From Litorimonas sp964352855 (lineage in GTDB: Bacteria > Pseudomonadota > Alphaproteobacteria > Caulobacterales > Maricaulaceae): a stretch of 64,000 nucleotides of DNA. The notes under the pieces are model-generated. The model had not been told where the DNA came from. It did not search any database and saw only the letters and a program-made list of their open reading frames with translations. The translations under genes were made by a program, and so were the position numbers. The stretch is from NCBI GenBank assembly GCA_964352855.1, contig CAYGTR010000008.1, positions 22,446-86,445 on the forward strand. The letters are read 5' to 3'. Positions 44,884 to 53,753 of this stretch are shown piece after piece (position 1 is the first letter of the stretch; each line of letters starts with the position of its first letter).

Positions 44884-46992
44884 ATGTTGCGTTCTTCTTT
44901 ACTCTCTTTTTCGGCCCTCAGTGCCACACTTGCTTTTGCTGCGCCCGTTATGGCGCAAAACCTCGACTCAGAAGTCGATGAAATTATCGTAACAGGGTCA
45001 CCCCTAACCCGTTCTGTTGACGAAGCCATTACAGGCGTGTCTGTTTTGTCTGGCGATGAATTATCTGACCGCTTAGCTTCAACGATAGGCGAAACACTGA
45101 AATATGAGCCCGGCGTGTCTTCGACATTTTTTGGGGCGGGGGCCTCTCGCCCCATTTTACGTGGCCAAGGCGGGGATCGTATCCGCGTGCTAACAAATGG
45201 CATTGGGTCAATTGATGCCTCCGCCGCCTCTCCGGATCACGCCGTAGCTGCCGAGCCGGCGCAGGCGGAGCGTATAGAGGTTGTTAGAGGTTCAGCCTTA
45301 TTGCGATATGGTTCTTCGGGCTCCGGTGGCGTTGTCAATGTCATTGACGGCCGCATCCCGACCGAAGTTCCGGAAGACGGCATTAATGGCGCTTTTCGTG
45401 TTGGTGCGTCCAGCGTGGATAATGGCCGTGAAGTCGCTGGATCAATAGATGCCGGTGCCGGAAACTTCGTTTTACATTTGGACGGGACTTATAAAGCGAC
45501 AGATGATTACCGCATACCAGGATTTGCTGAGTCGGAAGCCCTTATGGCGGCCGAAGAGGCGGAAGAGCATGGTGATGATGACCACGACGAAGAGCATGAT
45601 CACGAAGATGAAGAAGAAATGTTTGGTCGTCTTGACAATTCTGCAACGGAAACAAAATCTATAACAGGCGGTCTTTCCTATGTTGGCGAACGCGGCTTCT
45701 TCGGTGTTGCCGTTCATCGTTTTGAAAGCGATTATGGTATTCCTGGCGGACACGAACATGGGCATGAACATGATGAAGAAGATCATGAGGGTGAAGACCA
45801 CGATGAAGAAGAAGGCGAAGAAGAGGAAGAACTCGTCACAATTGGCCTTAATCAAACACGTATTGATGTGAACGGTCGGTTGGATATGGACGGATTTATT
45901 CAAACGTTACAGGTTTTTGGTGGCTACGCTGATTATGAGCACACGGAATTTGAAGGTTCAGAAGTCGGAACAGTCTTTTCAAATGAAGGCTATGAAGTCC
46001 GCGCGGAGGCCATTCAGGCGGAACGCAACGGATGGGCGGCAGCCTATGGCGTTCAATATCGTGACCGTGATTTCTCTGCCGTTGGAGAAGAGGCTTTCGT
46101 GCCGCCGACGACGACACAACAGTTTGGTATCTATACATTCCAGGAAAAGACAATTGGTGACCTTCATCTTGAAGGGGCTGCTCGTTTTGAAAATACGGAT
46201 CAGGAAAACTCTGTTACCGGCGAAAGCTTGAGTTTTGACGGGATCAGCCTGTCTGCCGGAGGTGATTATCACATTTCAGATGCAATACGTGTCGGTGGTA
46301 CAGTCTTCCGTACGGAGCGTGCGCCAACGACGGAAGAGCTTTTCTCAAATGGCCCGCATCTCGCGACCAATCAGTTTGAGTTAGGCGACTCTTCCTTAGG
46401 GATAGAAACAGCAACAGGGGTAGAAGCGGCTATCCGTCATCGTGAAGACGGTCACTTCCTCACATTGAACCTTTTCTATACTGATTATAATGACTTTATT
46501 TTTGAACGAGCGACGGGCGGAGAAGAGGACGGATTAGATATTTTCCAATTCACCGCTCAGGACGCGACCTTTAGAGGTTTTGAAGTGCAAGGTGGTTTGG
46601 ATCTGACCACGATTGGCACGTTTGATATTAAAGCTGATGGTTTGGTTGAGTATGTCCGAGCAAAGACGGACTCGGGTGATTTGCCCCGTATTCCGCCACT
46701 ATCTACGCTTATTGGGCTTGAGGCCGAATCTGATCGTTTCTCATTCCGGGCAGAACTTGATTATGTTTCGGAGCAAAATAAAGTCAGCGAATTTGAATTA
46801 CCGACAGATGATTATGGCTTGGTGAATCTATTCGTAAGCTGGAAGGCCCCGGTAGACACTCAGCCCGTCAGGCTAAGTGTGTCATTGATGAATGCTTTTG
46901 ATGTGGACGCGCGTCAACATACGTCATTCTTAAAAGATGAAGTGCCTCTTCCGGGACGCAATGTCCGTTTCTCACTTGCGACACAATTCTAA
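44884..46992 (+). CDS. TonB-dependent receptor, ZnuD-type (zinc), His/Asp/Glu-rich loops
   Basis: 702 residues with signal peptide ending PVMA. Plug domain with ASRPILRGQGGDRIRVLTNG and SIDASAASPDHAV, the hallmark of ZnuD-like zinc receptors, then VRGSALLRYGSSGSGG. Two extracellular loops are packed with His, Asp and Glu (about residues 223-245 and 289-320), suited to capture of zinc ions or complexes. Ends in a barrel strand with terminal Phe (RFSLATQF). The Zur-like box upstream of the preceding gene supports zinc-regulated expression. Metal specificity is inferred. Confidence 0.88.
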   Translation: MLRSSLLSFSALSATLAFAAPVMAQNLDSEVDEIIVTGSPLTRSVDEAITGVSVLSGDELSDRLASTIGETLKYEPGVSSTFFGAGASRPILRGQGGDRIRVLTNGIGSIDASAASPDHAVAAEPAQAERIEVVRGSALLRYGSSGSGGVVNVIDGRIPTEVPEDGINGAFRVGASSVDNGREVAGSIDAGAGNFVLHLDGTYKATDDYRIPGFAESEALMAAEEAEEHGDDDHDEEHDHEDEEEMFGRLDNSATETKSITGGLSYVGERGFFGVAVHRFESDYGIPGGHEHGHEHDEEDHEGEDHDEEEGEEEEELVTIGLNQTRIDVNGRLDMDGFIQTLQVFGGYADYEHTEFEGSEVGTVFSNEGYEVRAEAIQAERNGWAAAYGVQYRDRDFSAVGEEAFVPPTTTQQFGIYTFQEKTIGDLHLEGAARFENTDQENSVTGESLSFDGISLSAGGDYHISDAIRVGGTVFRTERAPTTEELFSNGPHLATNQFELGDSSLGIETATGVEAAIRHREDGHFLTLNLFYTDYNDFIFERATGGEEDGLDIFQFTAQDATFRGFEVQGGLDLTTIGTFDIKADGLVEYVRAKTDSGDLPRIPPLSTLIGLEAESDRFSFRAELDYVSEQNKVSEFELPTDDYGLVNLFVSWKAPVDTQPVRLSVSLMNAFDVDARQHTSFLKDEVPLPGRNVRFSLATQF

Positions 46993-47005
46993 GCGAGAGA
47001 AAAGT

Positions 47006-47050
47006 TGGTTGTGCCTGAACGGATTTATTTAATCACCTTAGGCACAACCA
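47006..47050. terminator. Inverted repeat over the receptor/BON convergent junction
   Basis: TGGTTGTGCCT (47006-47016) and AGGCACAACCA (47040-47050), an 11-bp perfect stem with a 23-nt loop. It spans the last codons of the BON gene, between the convergent genes; a bidirectional terminator is the likely role, although there is no T run. Confidence 0.5.
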
Positions 47051-47972
47051 CACCATTCACATAGGAGACGGGAATTTCTTCGCCTGTGTCGGGATCGATA
47101 TAATAGGGCTCTGACTCAATGACGGAGATGGCATCTCCCGCAGCCCCAGTTCGGTAAGCCCCAAGCTCTTCATCTGTTGGGAGCTCTTTTCCTAAGCGTT
47201 CGCCAATATCAATTCTTGGCGGGGCAGTGGGCCCGGTTACTTCTTGCGTAGGGGCACTGCGTTTAAACGGAATGGGCTGATCCAAAGGGGCACTATGAAT
47301 GGGCGCATCAGGCTGCTCTGCTGCAGGAGGTTCTGTTGTCAAAAAATCAGGTAGCTCGCGACGTGTGTTTGAAGGCGCTTGGACAGACTTATAGTTTTCT
47401 TGATCTGTGAGGCTTTGTTGGGGCAAGTCTGTAATGCGGGCATATGAAATGACTTCAGCCGTTCCTCTGGTTTGGGCAGCGATTTTAGCGGCACGTTCTA
47501 ATTCACCTTGGCTTCTGGCCACCCCAAGTAGGTAAACAATCCCGTCATGTGTCTCCACATTAAAATTACGTGCCTTCACTTCATTATCTGCAACTAAGCG
47601 GGCGCGCACAGCTTTTTCGAGAAGGCCGTCTTTCGCGTTGCGGACGAACCCCTGCTTCCCTTTGAGCATGATTTCATTGCCCACTTGATCAATGCGCGGA
47701 GCCGACCAAGCGATGCGTGCGGCTTCAATTCTGTCTTCTTGATCGGGAACATTGCCTGACAGCAGCACAACGCCTTCTACCACTTCAACATCCACACCCT
47801 TTAGATCAAAATCATAGGCGCGCTTCATTCGGGCCTCAATCACGCGGCCTGCATTCACATCATTGAGGGATCGCGCGAAGTTGCGTTCATCCCCTTTTTT
47901 GATGCCGGCGGTCGTAAGAGCACAGCCGGACAGAAGAGAGGCGCAGAGAAGGGGCAAGATAAAATGTTTCAT
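47025..47972 (-). CDS. BON-domain lipoprotein
   Basis: 315 residues from ATG 47972 (TTG 47981 is the alternative). Lipobox LSGC. Two BON domains (about 45-110 and 125-195), with GVVLLSGNVPDQEDRIEAA and DGIVYLLGVARSQGELERAA, which bind membranes or stabilise the envelope. A disordered Pro-rich C-terminal half follows (about 205-315). In relatives such proteins sit near yraN/rsmI; here a haloperoxidase gene lies between. Confidence 0.88.
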   Translation of the reverse strand: MKHFILPLLCASLLSGCALTTAGIKKGDERNFARSLNDVNAGRVIEARMKRAYDFDLKGVDVEVVEGVVLLSGNVPDQEDRIEAARIAWSAPRIDQVGNEIMLKGKQGFVRNAKDGLLEKAVRARLVADNEVKARNFNVETHDGIVYLLGVARSQGELERAAKIAAQTRGTAEVISYARITDLPQQSLTDQENYKSVQAPSNTRRELPDFLTTEPPAAEQPDAPIHSAPLDQPIPFKRSAPTQEVTGPTAPPRIDIGERLGKELPTDEELGAYRTGAAGDAISVIESEPYYIDPDTGEEIPVSYVNGVVVPKVIK

Positions 47973-48106
47973 GCTGAACAAACTAAGCTTTTATGGTGAA
48001 CGAAGCGTTACTAAAAACACCAAAGCGATAAGGGGCAATAAACTCAATTCATGTTTTAAGTTGTAAATATTTAAAAAAAGACAACTCTTTTGACCTTAAG
48101 TGACAA

Positions 48107-48135
48107 TTGACAGAGAATTAATAATAAGTTTTAGT
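48107..48135 (+). promoter_or_regulatory. Possible promoter of haloperoxidase gene
   Basis: TTGACA at 48107-48112, 17-bp spacer, TTTAGT at 48130-48135, about 55 bp before the start. The -35 is perfect, the -10 weak. Confidence 0.35.
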
Positions 48136-48188
48136 AATAATACCGATGAAGCATGTGGATTTCGTCGGAATTAATTACGGGGCGCATC

Positions 48189-49910
48189 ATGACAACGGAA
48201 TACCAACAACAGGACTCCATTCGGGGTTCACAAAAAAACTCACCTAAAAATAATGTTGAGATACCTTCGCGTAGATCAATTTTGAAAAAAGCTGCAGGGG
48301 CGAGTGTTTTGATCGGTGCCTCTTCACAACCTGCTGCAGCAAGCTTTATGCGGGGTAACGGCTTTGAGTCCGCCAAAACCAATAACCACCCCATTTATGG
48401 CGGCAATAAACAGAGACGTCGTGCTGATGCATATTTAGCAAGAACAAGGGCGGCTAGAAATTATTTATCGAATCGTTTGCCCGCGCAAGAAACCAATGGT
48501 GATGAGGGACGGTTTAATGATTTTCGAGCGAGCTACTCAAAGGGCCTACCCCATAATCAACGCGGTGAAGTTAGAAAACCTGCTTATAACCAATTACTAC
48601 GCGGATTAGAAAGTGGTCGTCACGCTGATATTGAAAGTGTGCCTTTGGGAGGGCAACGAAAATTAGCAAATCCCCAAGGCGCCTATAAATTCGAAATGAC
48701 AGGGCTCGATAGCCATGCAACATTTATGCGTCCGGCCCCAAAGTTTTTGGGTAAAGAAACATCTGCTGAAATGGGAGAGCTTTATTGGAAAGCCTTAGCC
48801 AGAGATATTCCTTTTGATGCTTATGATAGCAGCCCTTTGATATCCGCTGCCGTCTCAGATTTGAACGCATTTCAAAAAACGGTCGGACCGAAAGAGGGAG
48901 GACAAATCACAGCCGGAACAATTTTCAGAGGCGAAACTCCAGGGGATTTAGACGGGCCTTATATCACGCAATTTTTGCTCAAAGATATTCCTTTCGGAAA
49001 TACGAAAATCGAACAACGCTATGACACACCCGCCCCGGGCGATGATTATATGACGGATTTTGGATCATGGTTAGGCATTCAAAACGGCGTCGCGCCCTCT
49101 CCACTTAGCAAGGGAAACAAACGTTATATTAATGACGCTCGTGCTTTGGGTGAATTTGTCCATGTTGATTTTTCTTATCAGGCCTATTTATCAGCGGCTT
49201 TGATTCTACTCGGTATTCCAGGCTCAATTGACCAAGGCAATTTCTATACAGGTAGCGTATCTCAGGGAGCTTTTACATCACTTGGTGGCCCGGATATATT
49301 GGACCTTGTAACCAAAGCCGGAAATCTTGCGCTGACAGGTGCTTGGTATCAAAAATGGTTGGTGCATCGCCGTGCACGCCCAGAAGTTTATGGAGGGCGT
49401 TTACATCAGCAACTTACCGGTGTAAAAAATTATGGCCTTAAAGATGAAATAATTGACTCGGCGGCCGTCGGTAGAACATTTGTTTCTAAAGGCAGCTATT
49501 TCCTTCCTCAAGCCTTTCCCGAGGGGTCGCCAACTCATCCGGCTTACCCTGCCGGACACGCAACGATCGCCGGGGCCTGTACGACTGTTTTAAAAGCTTT
49601 TTTTGAAGAGTCTTTGCCGATTCCGAATCCCGTTGTAACAGATGTAACGGGAAGTAATTTAATTCCCTATTCTGGCACGCTTACGATAGGGGGTGAGATT
49701 AATAAACTCGCCAACAACATCGCACTTGGCCGTGACTGGGCCGGCGTGCATTATCGCTCTGATGGCGTAGATGGTCTGGCTGTTGGGGAGCAGCAAGCTA
49801 TAGGGATGTTACAAGACTATAGCCTGACATATAATGAGGATTTTGATGGATTTAATCTAATAAAATTTGACGGGCAATCAATTAATATCCGTAACGGTCG
49901 TATTTTTTGA
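48189..49910 (+). CDS. Vanadium-dependent haloperoxidase, Tat-exported
   Basis: 573 residues from ATG 48189. Twin-arginine signal (SRRSILKKAAGASVLIG) implies folded export. Vanadate-binding site: Lys389 and Arg397 in KWLVHRRARP, acid-base His457 in AYPAGHATI, Arg515 and His521 in LGRDWAGVHYRSDG. Spacing Lys-to-Arg of eight resembles brown-algal bromoperoxidase (K341, R349). The residue before Gly-His is Ala where well-studied members have Ser. Oxidises halide with peroxide; halide not predictable. Region looks AT-rich relative to neighbours. PAP2 phosphatase is the alternative family but length and motifs favour haloperoxidase. Confidence 0.87.
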   Translation: MTTEYQQQDSIRGSQKNSPKNNVEIPSRRSILKKAAGASVLIGASSQPAAASFMRGNGFESAKTNNHPIYGGNKQRRRADAYLARTRAARNYLSNRLPAQETNGDEGRFNDFRASYSKGLPHNQRGEVRKPAYNQLLRGLESGRHADIESVPLGGQRKLANPQGAYKFEMTGLDSHATFMRPAPKFLGKETSAEMGELYWKALARDIPFDAYDSSPLISAAVSDLNAFQKTVGPKEGGQITAGTIFRGETPGDLDGPYITQFLLKDIPFGNTKIEQRYDTPAPGDDYMTDFGSWLGIQNGVAPSPLSKGNKRYINDARALGEFVHVDFSYQAYLSAALILLGIPGSIDQGNFYTGSVSQGAFTSLGGPDILDLVTKAGNLALTGAWYQKWLVHRRARPEVYGGRLHQQLTGVKNYGLKDEIIDSAAVGRTFVSKGSYFLPQAFPEGSPTHPAYPAGHATIAGACTTVLKAFFEESLPIPNPVVTDVTGSNLIPYSGTLTIGGEINKLANNIALGRDWAGVHYRSDGVDGLAVGEQQAIGMLQDYSLTYNEDFDGFNLIKFDGQSINIRNGRIF

Positions 49911-49917
49911 GATATCA

Positions 49918-50295
49918 TTAATCGGGGCGAAAGGCATGTTTCAGATAGGTCACGCGGGATAAAGGCGTAACCGGGCCGATAATGGTGGCTAAATCAAATC
50001 GTAATTCAAAATCTTGGGGTAGGTCATGAAAATGGCGCTCCACCCAAATTTCTGCGGCTGCCATAATGCGCCGCTCCGTTTGCCAATCCATGGCTTCATC
50101 CATCGCGGCTTTGGTGGCGCGCTGTTTGACTTCTATGGCCGCAATGACATGGCCTTTTTGCGCGATGATATCGACCTCGCCTTCTGGGGTTTTGAACCGT
50201 TCTGCGAGAATTTTATACCCTCTCAGACGGAGATGTAAGGTGACGCGTGTTTCCGCCCTTCGCCCCTCGCGTTCATAGTCTTGGCGTGTCTTCAT
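49918..50295 (-). CDS. yraN: YraN/UPF0102 endonuclease-like protein
   Basis: 125 residues, nuclease-like fold (AETRVTLHLRLRGYKIL, then GEVDIIAQKG and AIEVKQRAT, a D...ExK arrangement). Conserved next to rsmI. Start ATG overlaps the rsmI stop by 4 bp. Function unclear; family linked to recombination/division in some species. Confidence 0.9.
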   Translation of the reverse strand: MKTRQDYEREGRRAETRVTLHLRLRGYKILAERFKTPEGEVDIIAQKGHVIAAIEVKQRATKAAMDEAMDWQTERRIMAAAEIWVERHFHDLPQDFELRFDLATIIGPVTPLSRVTYLKHAFRPD

Positions 50296-51242
50296 TTCAG
50301 TGACAGGGCCAAAGCATAGACATCACGCTTTGCCCATCCGCTAATATCCGCCACTGCGGCGCTAGCGCGCTTAACACCGAGTTCAGAGATTTGGTCTGAC
50401 AAGGCTTTTTTCACCTGTGCTTTATCCCAAACCGCACTCTCTTCGGGTGGCGCTATGAGCAACACGATTTCCCCTTTGGGCGGCGCCTCTGTGACGGATT
50501 GAACTAATTCGCTCGCCAAACCGTGTCGCGCCTCTTCATAATGCTTTGTCAATTCTCGGGTGAGCACCGCTTTTCTGTCACCCAGCGTCTCAATCACATC
50601 TGAGAGGAAGGTCTTGATCCGTGGGCCTGTTGTGAAAAAGATAAGCGTCGCCTGAACAGGCTTTAATTTTAACAGCGCAGATTGCCTCGCCGCTGACTTC
50701 GGCGGCAAAAATCCTGCAAAATGAAACGCGTCTGACGGTAGGCCTGATTTCACTAATCCTGCCAAAACGGCGGAGGCCCCCGGTATTGGCCAAACATCGA
50801 CTCCCGCTTCGACGGCCGCCCTCACAAGTCGAAAGCCGGGATCTGAGACCAGAGGTGTGCCGGCATCACTGACTAAGGCGATTGTGGCCCCATTTTTTAA
50901 TCTTTCGACCAAATCAGGCACTCGTGCCGCCGCATTATGGTCATGATAGGCTGATAAAGGTGTGGCGATAGAATAAACGTCACATAGTTTACGCGTCTGC
51001 CGCGTATCTTCGGCGAGAATATGTTCTGTGCCCTGTAAAACATCGAGTGCGCGTAGGGTAATATCACGAAGATTACCGATAGGCGTCGAAACAATATAAA
51101 GCCCGGGTGCGAGCTCACCCGAAGGCGAGAGCGTGTTTTGGTGTTGCGGCGCGGGTATGTTCTTGGCTATGGACAGAAGAACGCTCCTTCGGGGATAGTC
51201 AGGCGTGTTAAAGGTAGACTCATTATGATGATATTCGCCCAT
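50292..51242 (-). CDS. rsmI: 16S rRNA (cytidine-1402-2'-O) methyltransferase
   Basis: 316 residues from ATG 51242 (a TTG at 51249-51251 is less likely). N-terminal extension of about 40 residues before the SAM-binding core STPIGNLRDITLRAL, EDTRQTRKL and SDAGTPLVSDPGFRLV. Partly overlaps the divergent LppC-like gene (51225-51242). Confidence 0.93.
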   Translation of the reverse strand: MGEYHHNESTFNTPDYPRRSVLLSIAKNIPAPQHQNTLSPSGELAPGLYIVSTPIGNLRDITLRALDVLQGTEHILAEDTRQTRKLCDVYSIATPLSAYHDHNAAARVPDLVERLKNGATIALVSDAGTPLVSDPGFRLVRAAVEAGVDVWPIPGASAVLAGLVKSGLPSDAFHFAGFLPPKSAARQSALLKLKPVQATLIFFTTGPRIKTFLSDVIETLGDRKAVLTRELTKHYEEARHGLASELVQSVTEAPPKGEIVLLIAPPEESAVWDKAQVKKALSDQISELGVKRASAAVADISGWAKRDVYALALSLK

Positions 51243-52598
51243 TTTGGCCAATCTTTAAATCGGGGTAAATCCCTGTTTGCGATTTCAGCACTTGCCCTGC
51301 TTATGAGCGCTTGCGCGACAACTGACTCTGCGCCGACACGATTTCCGAATGAACCCGTTGTCGAGCGCGCACCCGTCGACGAACCCACACAAACAGACCC
51401 GACAAAATCACCTGAAGAAGAGGTTGATCCCGAAGAGACAGAGATTGTCGGTAATGAAACCGCCGGTGAATATTTCAACAATCGACAAGGCTTAACACTC
51501 CCGCATATGGCGGGACGTGATATTAAACGCCTGGCGCTTCTCCTGCCTTTCTCTGCCAGTTCTGAGCGCCTGCGCGAAGAGGCGGCCTCTATGATGAAAG
51601 CGGCGGAACTCTCCATTTTTGAGCGCGAAGAGGCGGATGTTCTCTTGGTCGCTTTGGATACGGCAGGCACACCGCAAGGCGCGAAGTCTGCGACCCAAGC
51701 CGCGATTAAAGCCGGGGCAGATGTTATCCTCGGCCCAATCCTAGCCGATTCTGTGACAGCCTCTGCAAGAGAGGCTCGTCGTTCGGGCACGCCTGTTATT
51801 GCGTTCTCTACTGATCAAACTGTGGCCGGGAACGGCGCCTATCTTTTGTCTTTTCCGCCCGAAGCCGAGGTGCAGCGTATTGTCGATTATGCCGCCAATA
51901 GCGGCACAAGCCGTTTTGCTTATATCGGCCCGCAAAGCGAATATGGCCGTCGTGTGAAAGCCGCTTATGAGCGCGCGATTGCGGATCGCGGGGGTCAAAT
52001 TACGGCGTCGGAAACCTATGATGGTCGTGACATTTCCGTGATGCAGGAGCCAGCCAAGCGCTTGGCCGACTTCCACCGCGAAGGGGAGCGTGCGGCACGC
52101 GCGAATGGCGGCCGTTCGCCCATGTCGTTTGAAGCGATTATTTTACCCGAAGGCGGGACGGCGCTGCGAAGCCTTGCCCCTCTCTTTCCCTTCTATGATG
52201 TTGATCCTGCCGATGTGCAATTTCTCGGCACCGGACTTTGGAAAAATGACGAGACCGTGCGCGAACCCGCTCTGTCTGGCGGCGTCTTTGCCGGGCCGGA
52301 TCCCGAGGCGCAAGACCGATTTGAGCAAAGCTATGACCGCGCTTTTGGCGAAGACAATTCCCGCCTTGCCAGCCTGGCTTATGATGCCGTGGTGATCGGC
52401 GCTTATGTCGCGGATGGTGATCCCAAACTTCGTCAGTTTCGCATGGAAGACCCGCAAGGCTTTTACGGCGCGGATGGGGCCGTACGTTTTGGTCGGGATG
52501 GTCGTCCGCAACGCGGTTTGGCGGTTTATGAGATCCGCAATGGGCGTTTCGTGGTCGTTGAGCCTGCGCCAACCAGCGTCGGTGTCGGGCCGAGTTGA
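51225..52598 (+). CDS. LppC/LpoA-like penicillin-binding-protein activator lipoprotein
   Basis: 457 residues from ATG 51225, with AAAGGTAG upstream. Lipobox LMSAC. Mature protein has an acidic linker then a periplasmic-binding-protein fold (LLPFSASSERLREE, GADVILGPILADSV, TPVIAFSTDQT, GRRVKAAYERA). In E. coli LpoA stimulates PBP1A; equivalents next to rsmI-yraN are typical in alphaproteobacteria. Confidence 0.85.
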   Translation: MMIFAHFGQSLNRGKSLFAISALALLMSACATTDSAPTRFPNEPVVERAPVDEPTQTDPTKSPEEEVDPEETEIVGNETAGEYFNNRQGLTLPHMAGRDIKRLALLLPFSASSERLREEAASMMKAAELSIFEREEADVLLVALDTAGTPQGAKSATQAAIKAGADVILGPILADSVTASAREARRSGTPVIAFSTDQTVAGNGAYLLSFPPEAEVQRIVDYAANSGTSRFAYIGPQSEYGRRVKAAYERAIADRGGQITASETYDGRDISVMQEPAKRLADFHREGERAARANGGRSPMSFEAIILPEGGTALRSLAPLFPFYDVDPADVQFLGTGLWKNDETVREPALSGGVFAGPDPEAQDRFEQSYDRAFGEDNSRLASLAYDAVVIGAYVADGDPKLRQFRMEDPQGFYGADGAVRFGRDGRPQRGLAVYEIRNGRFVVVEPAPTSVGVGPS

Positions 52599-52664
52599 TA
52601 AGGTATGTCACATACTTTCTTCCTCAAGCGATCTTTTTGGCCTAACTGCTAATCACCCTCTTTT

Positions 52665-52815
52665 CGTCATTACCGGGCATGACCCGGTAATCCATGCGAT
52701 GCCTTCACAGCAGGTAGGATGACTACATTTACAGAACCATACTCAAACCCTTGCGAGAATTAACGCTTGCCGCACTTTCATCATATGGATTACCTGCACG
52801 GCGGCAGGTAATGAC
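52665..52815. repeat. Palindromic repeat element A (two hairpins)
   Basis: First hairpin: ATTACCGGG (52669-52677), loop CATGA, CCCGGTAAT (52683-52691). Second: ATTACCTGC (52789-52797), loop ACGGCG, GCAGGTAAT (52804-52812). The outer flanks (CGTCATTACC ... GGTAATGACG) are also inverted relative to each other, as in composite REP/BIME elements. Confidence 0.72.
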
Positions 52816-52875
52816 GTGTGAGAGATAGGCGCACTTTCTTTCCCACTTGCAATTCAGTAACAAGCCTTCGGTGAC

Positions 52876-52983
52876 GTTCGTCTATAATAGATGGACAGTC
52901 CGCAGAGTTCGCTCTCCTGCCGGAGACCGAATATATGTTTGTTTCGCAAGAGGTGAACTCTGCGGCAGCGGTTTTTGACGAAC
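52876..52983 (+). ncRNA. Structured-RNA candidate
   Basis: Nested pairs: GTTCGTC (52876-52882) with GACGAAC (52977-52983), and an 11-bp perfect stem CCGCAGAGTTC (52900-52910) with GAACTCTGCGG (52955-52965), plus an inner TCTCC/GGAGA hairpin. A TATAAT at 52883-52888 is a possible -10. No known family recognised; too short for 6S RNA. Confidence 0.35.
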
Positions 52984-53253
52984 GGCCCTATTGGGGGCGC
53001 GACTTTACCGGAGAACCGTGAGCGCTTTGGGTTGCAAGATCAACAACACACGTCCGGCAGTAAAGCCGTATGGCTCCGAACCGAAAGGCTCTTGGTCGAA
53101 GGATGTCAAACCCCAGTTCCAATCCACCCCATTGTCCCTTGCTCCAAAACCTGACGCGTTCCTGTCCGTGAGCAAAAGAACAAGAGTAAAATACGTCAAG
53201 AATTGAGAGTGAGGATTAAAAAAGTAAAAATTGTTATTTTTCAATCTGCTCAT

Positions 53254-53355
53254 CCCGACGAAAGTCGGGAACCATCTCCTGTAGTATCAATTTGTAGGGC
53301 CGTTTGGGAGATGGACCCCGTGTCCAGTGTTTGCGAGCAAACACAAGCACGGGGT
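53254..53355. repeat. Palindromic repeat element B (nested hairpins)
   Basis: CCCGAC-GAAA-GTCGGG (53254-53269), CCATCTCC (53272-53279) pairing with GGAGATGG (53307-53314), ACCCCGTG (53315-53322) with CACGGGGT (53348-53355), and inside it GTGTTTGC-GA-GCAAACAC (53327-53344). Similar in style to interspersed palindromic repeats of other alphaproteobacteria. Confidence 0.7.
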
Positions 53356-53377
53356 GAATGGAGATTGTATGTACGAC

Positions 53378-53617
53378 TTAATCCCGCCAATAATCTGATC
53401 GATTTTCGCCGTCATATATGCCTGATTGCAGGCAGCATGTCTTGAAACCGACGTCCTGAACCACAGGGGCAAGGTCGTTGCGTCCGAGTTTTTCGGTGAG
53501 TTCAATCTCTCCGCCTTTGATAAAGCGGCGGCCGTGTTTCACGCGTGTTTCAGATGGATAGCCCTTACGCCGTTTAGACGTTCGCTCGAAAGCAAGGGAG
53601 GTCTGGGTTATGTGTAA
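53378..53617 (-). pseudogene. Remnant of a SEC-C domain protein with compensating frameshifts
   Basis: The translation ends KLGRNDLAPVVQDVGFKTCC then about 16 residues to the stop. The SEC-C motif GRNDLCPCGSG-x-FKxCC is recovered if one T is added after CTT (missing A near 53471-53472 on plus) and one T is removed before TTCAAG (extra A in 53445-53447): this gives LCPCGSGRRFKTCC. Two indels a few codons apart scramble the metal-binding CPC and leave the CC. Either a pseudogene or sequencing errors; upstream part (HGRRFIKGGEIEL) still reads in the same frame. No clear start. Confidence 0.55.
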
Positions 53618-53753
53618 ATTTTGGTATGATACCCTCCTTTGGTTTGGTGGAATTATGCGGTTATAAGCAATTCTAATAGTTTTCAACCGTGATTTACAAT
53701 CGAAAAGGTAGCTTATACGCTTATAGTTCGAATTTTTCCTTTAGGAATGAAAA

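Larger units (their letters stand above)
52599..53753. other. 1.15-kb accessory spacer
   Basis: No complete gene. Holds palindromic elements at 52665-52815 and 53254-53355, an RNA-like fold at 52876-52983, and a broken SEC-C gene at about 53378-53617. Short ORFs on both strands (e.g. 52991-53206, 53005-53253) look random. Confidence 0.7.

Noticed and set aside
45472..45903. 143-codon antisense ORF in the receptor gene
   Set aside because: It is a hydrophobic shadow of the acidic His/Asp/Glu-rich loops.
52876..52983. 6S RNA, tmRNA or SRP RNA at the fold
   Set aside because: The stem-loop is only about 110 nt, has no tmRNA tag or SRP tetraloop pattern, and no 6S bubble I could identify.
52991..53253. 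Short ORFs on both strands
   Set aside because: Low coding character and no motif; they lie between repeats.
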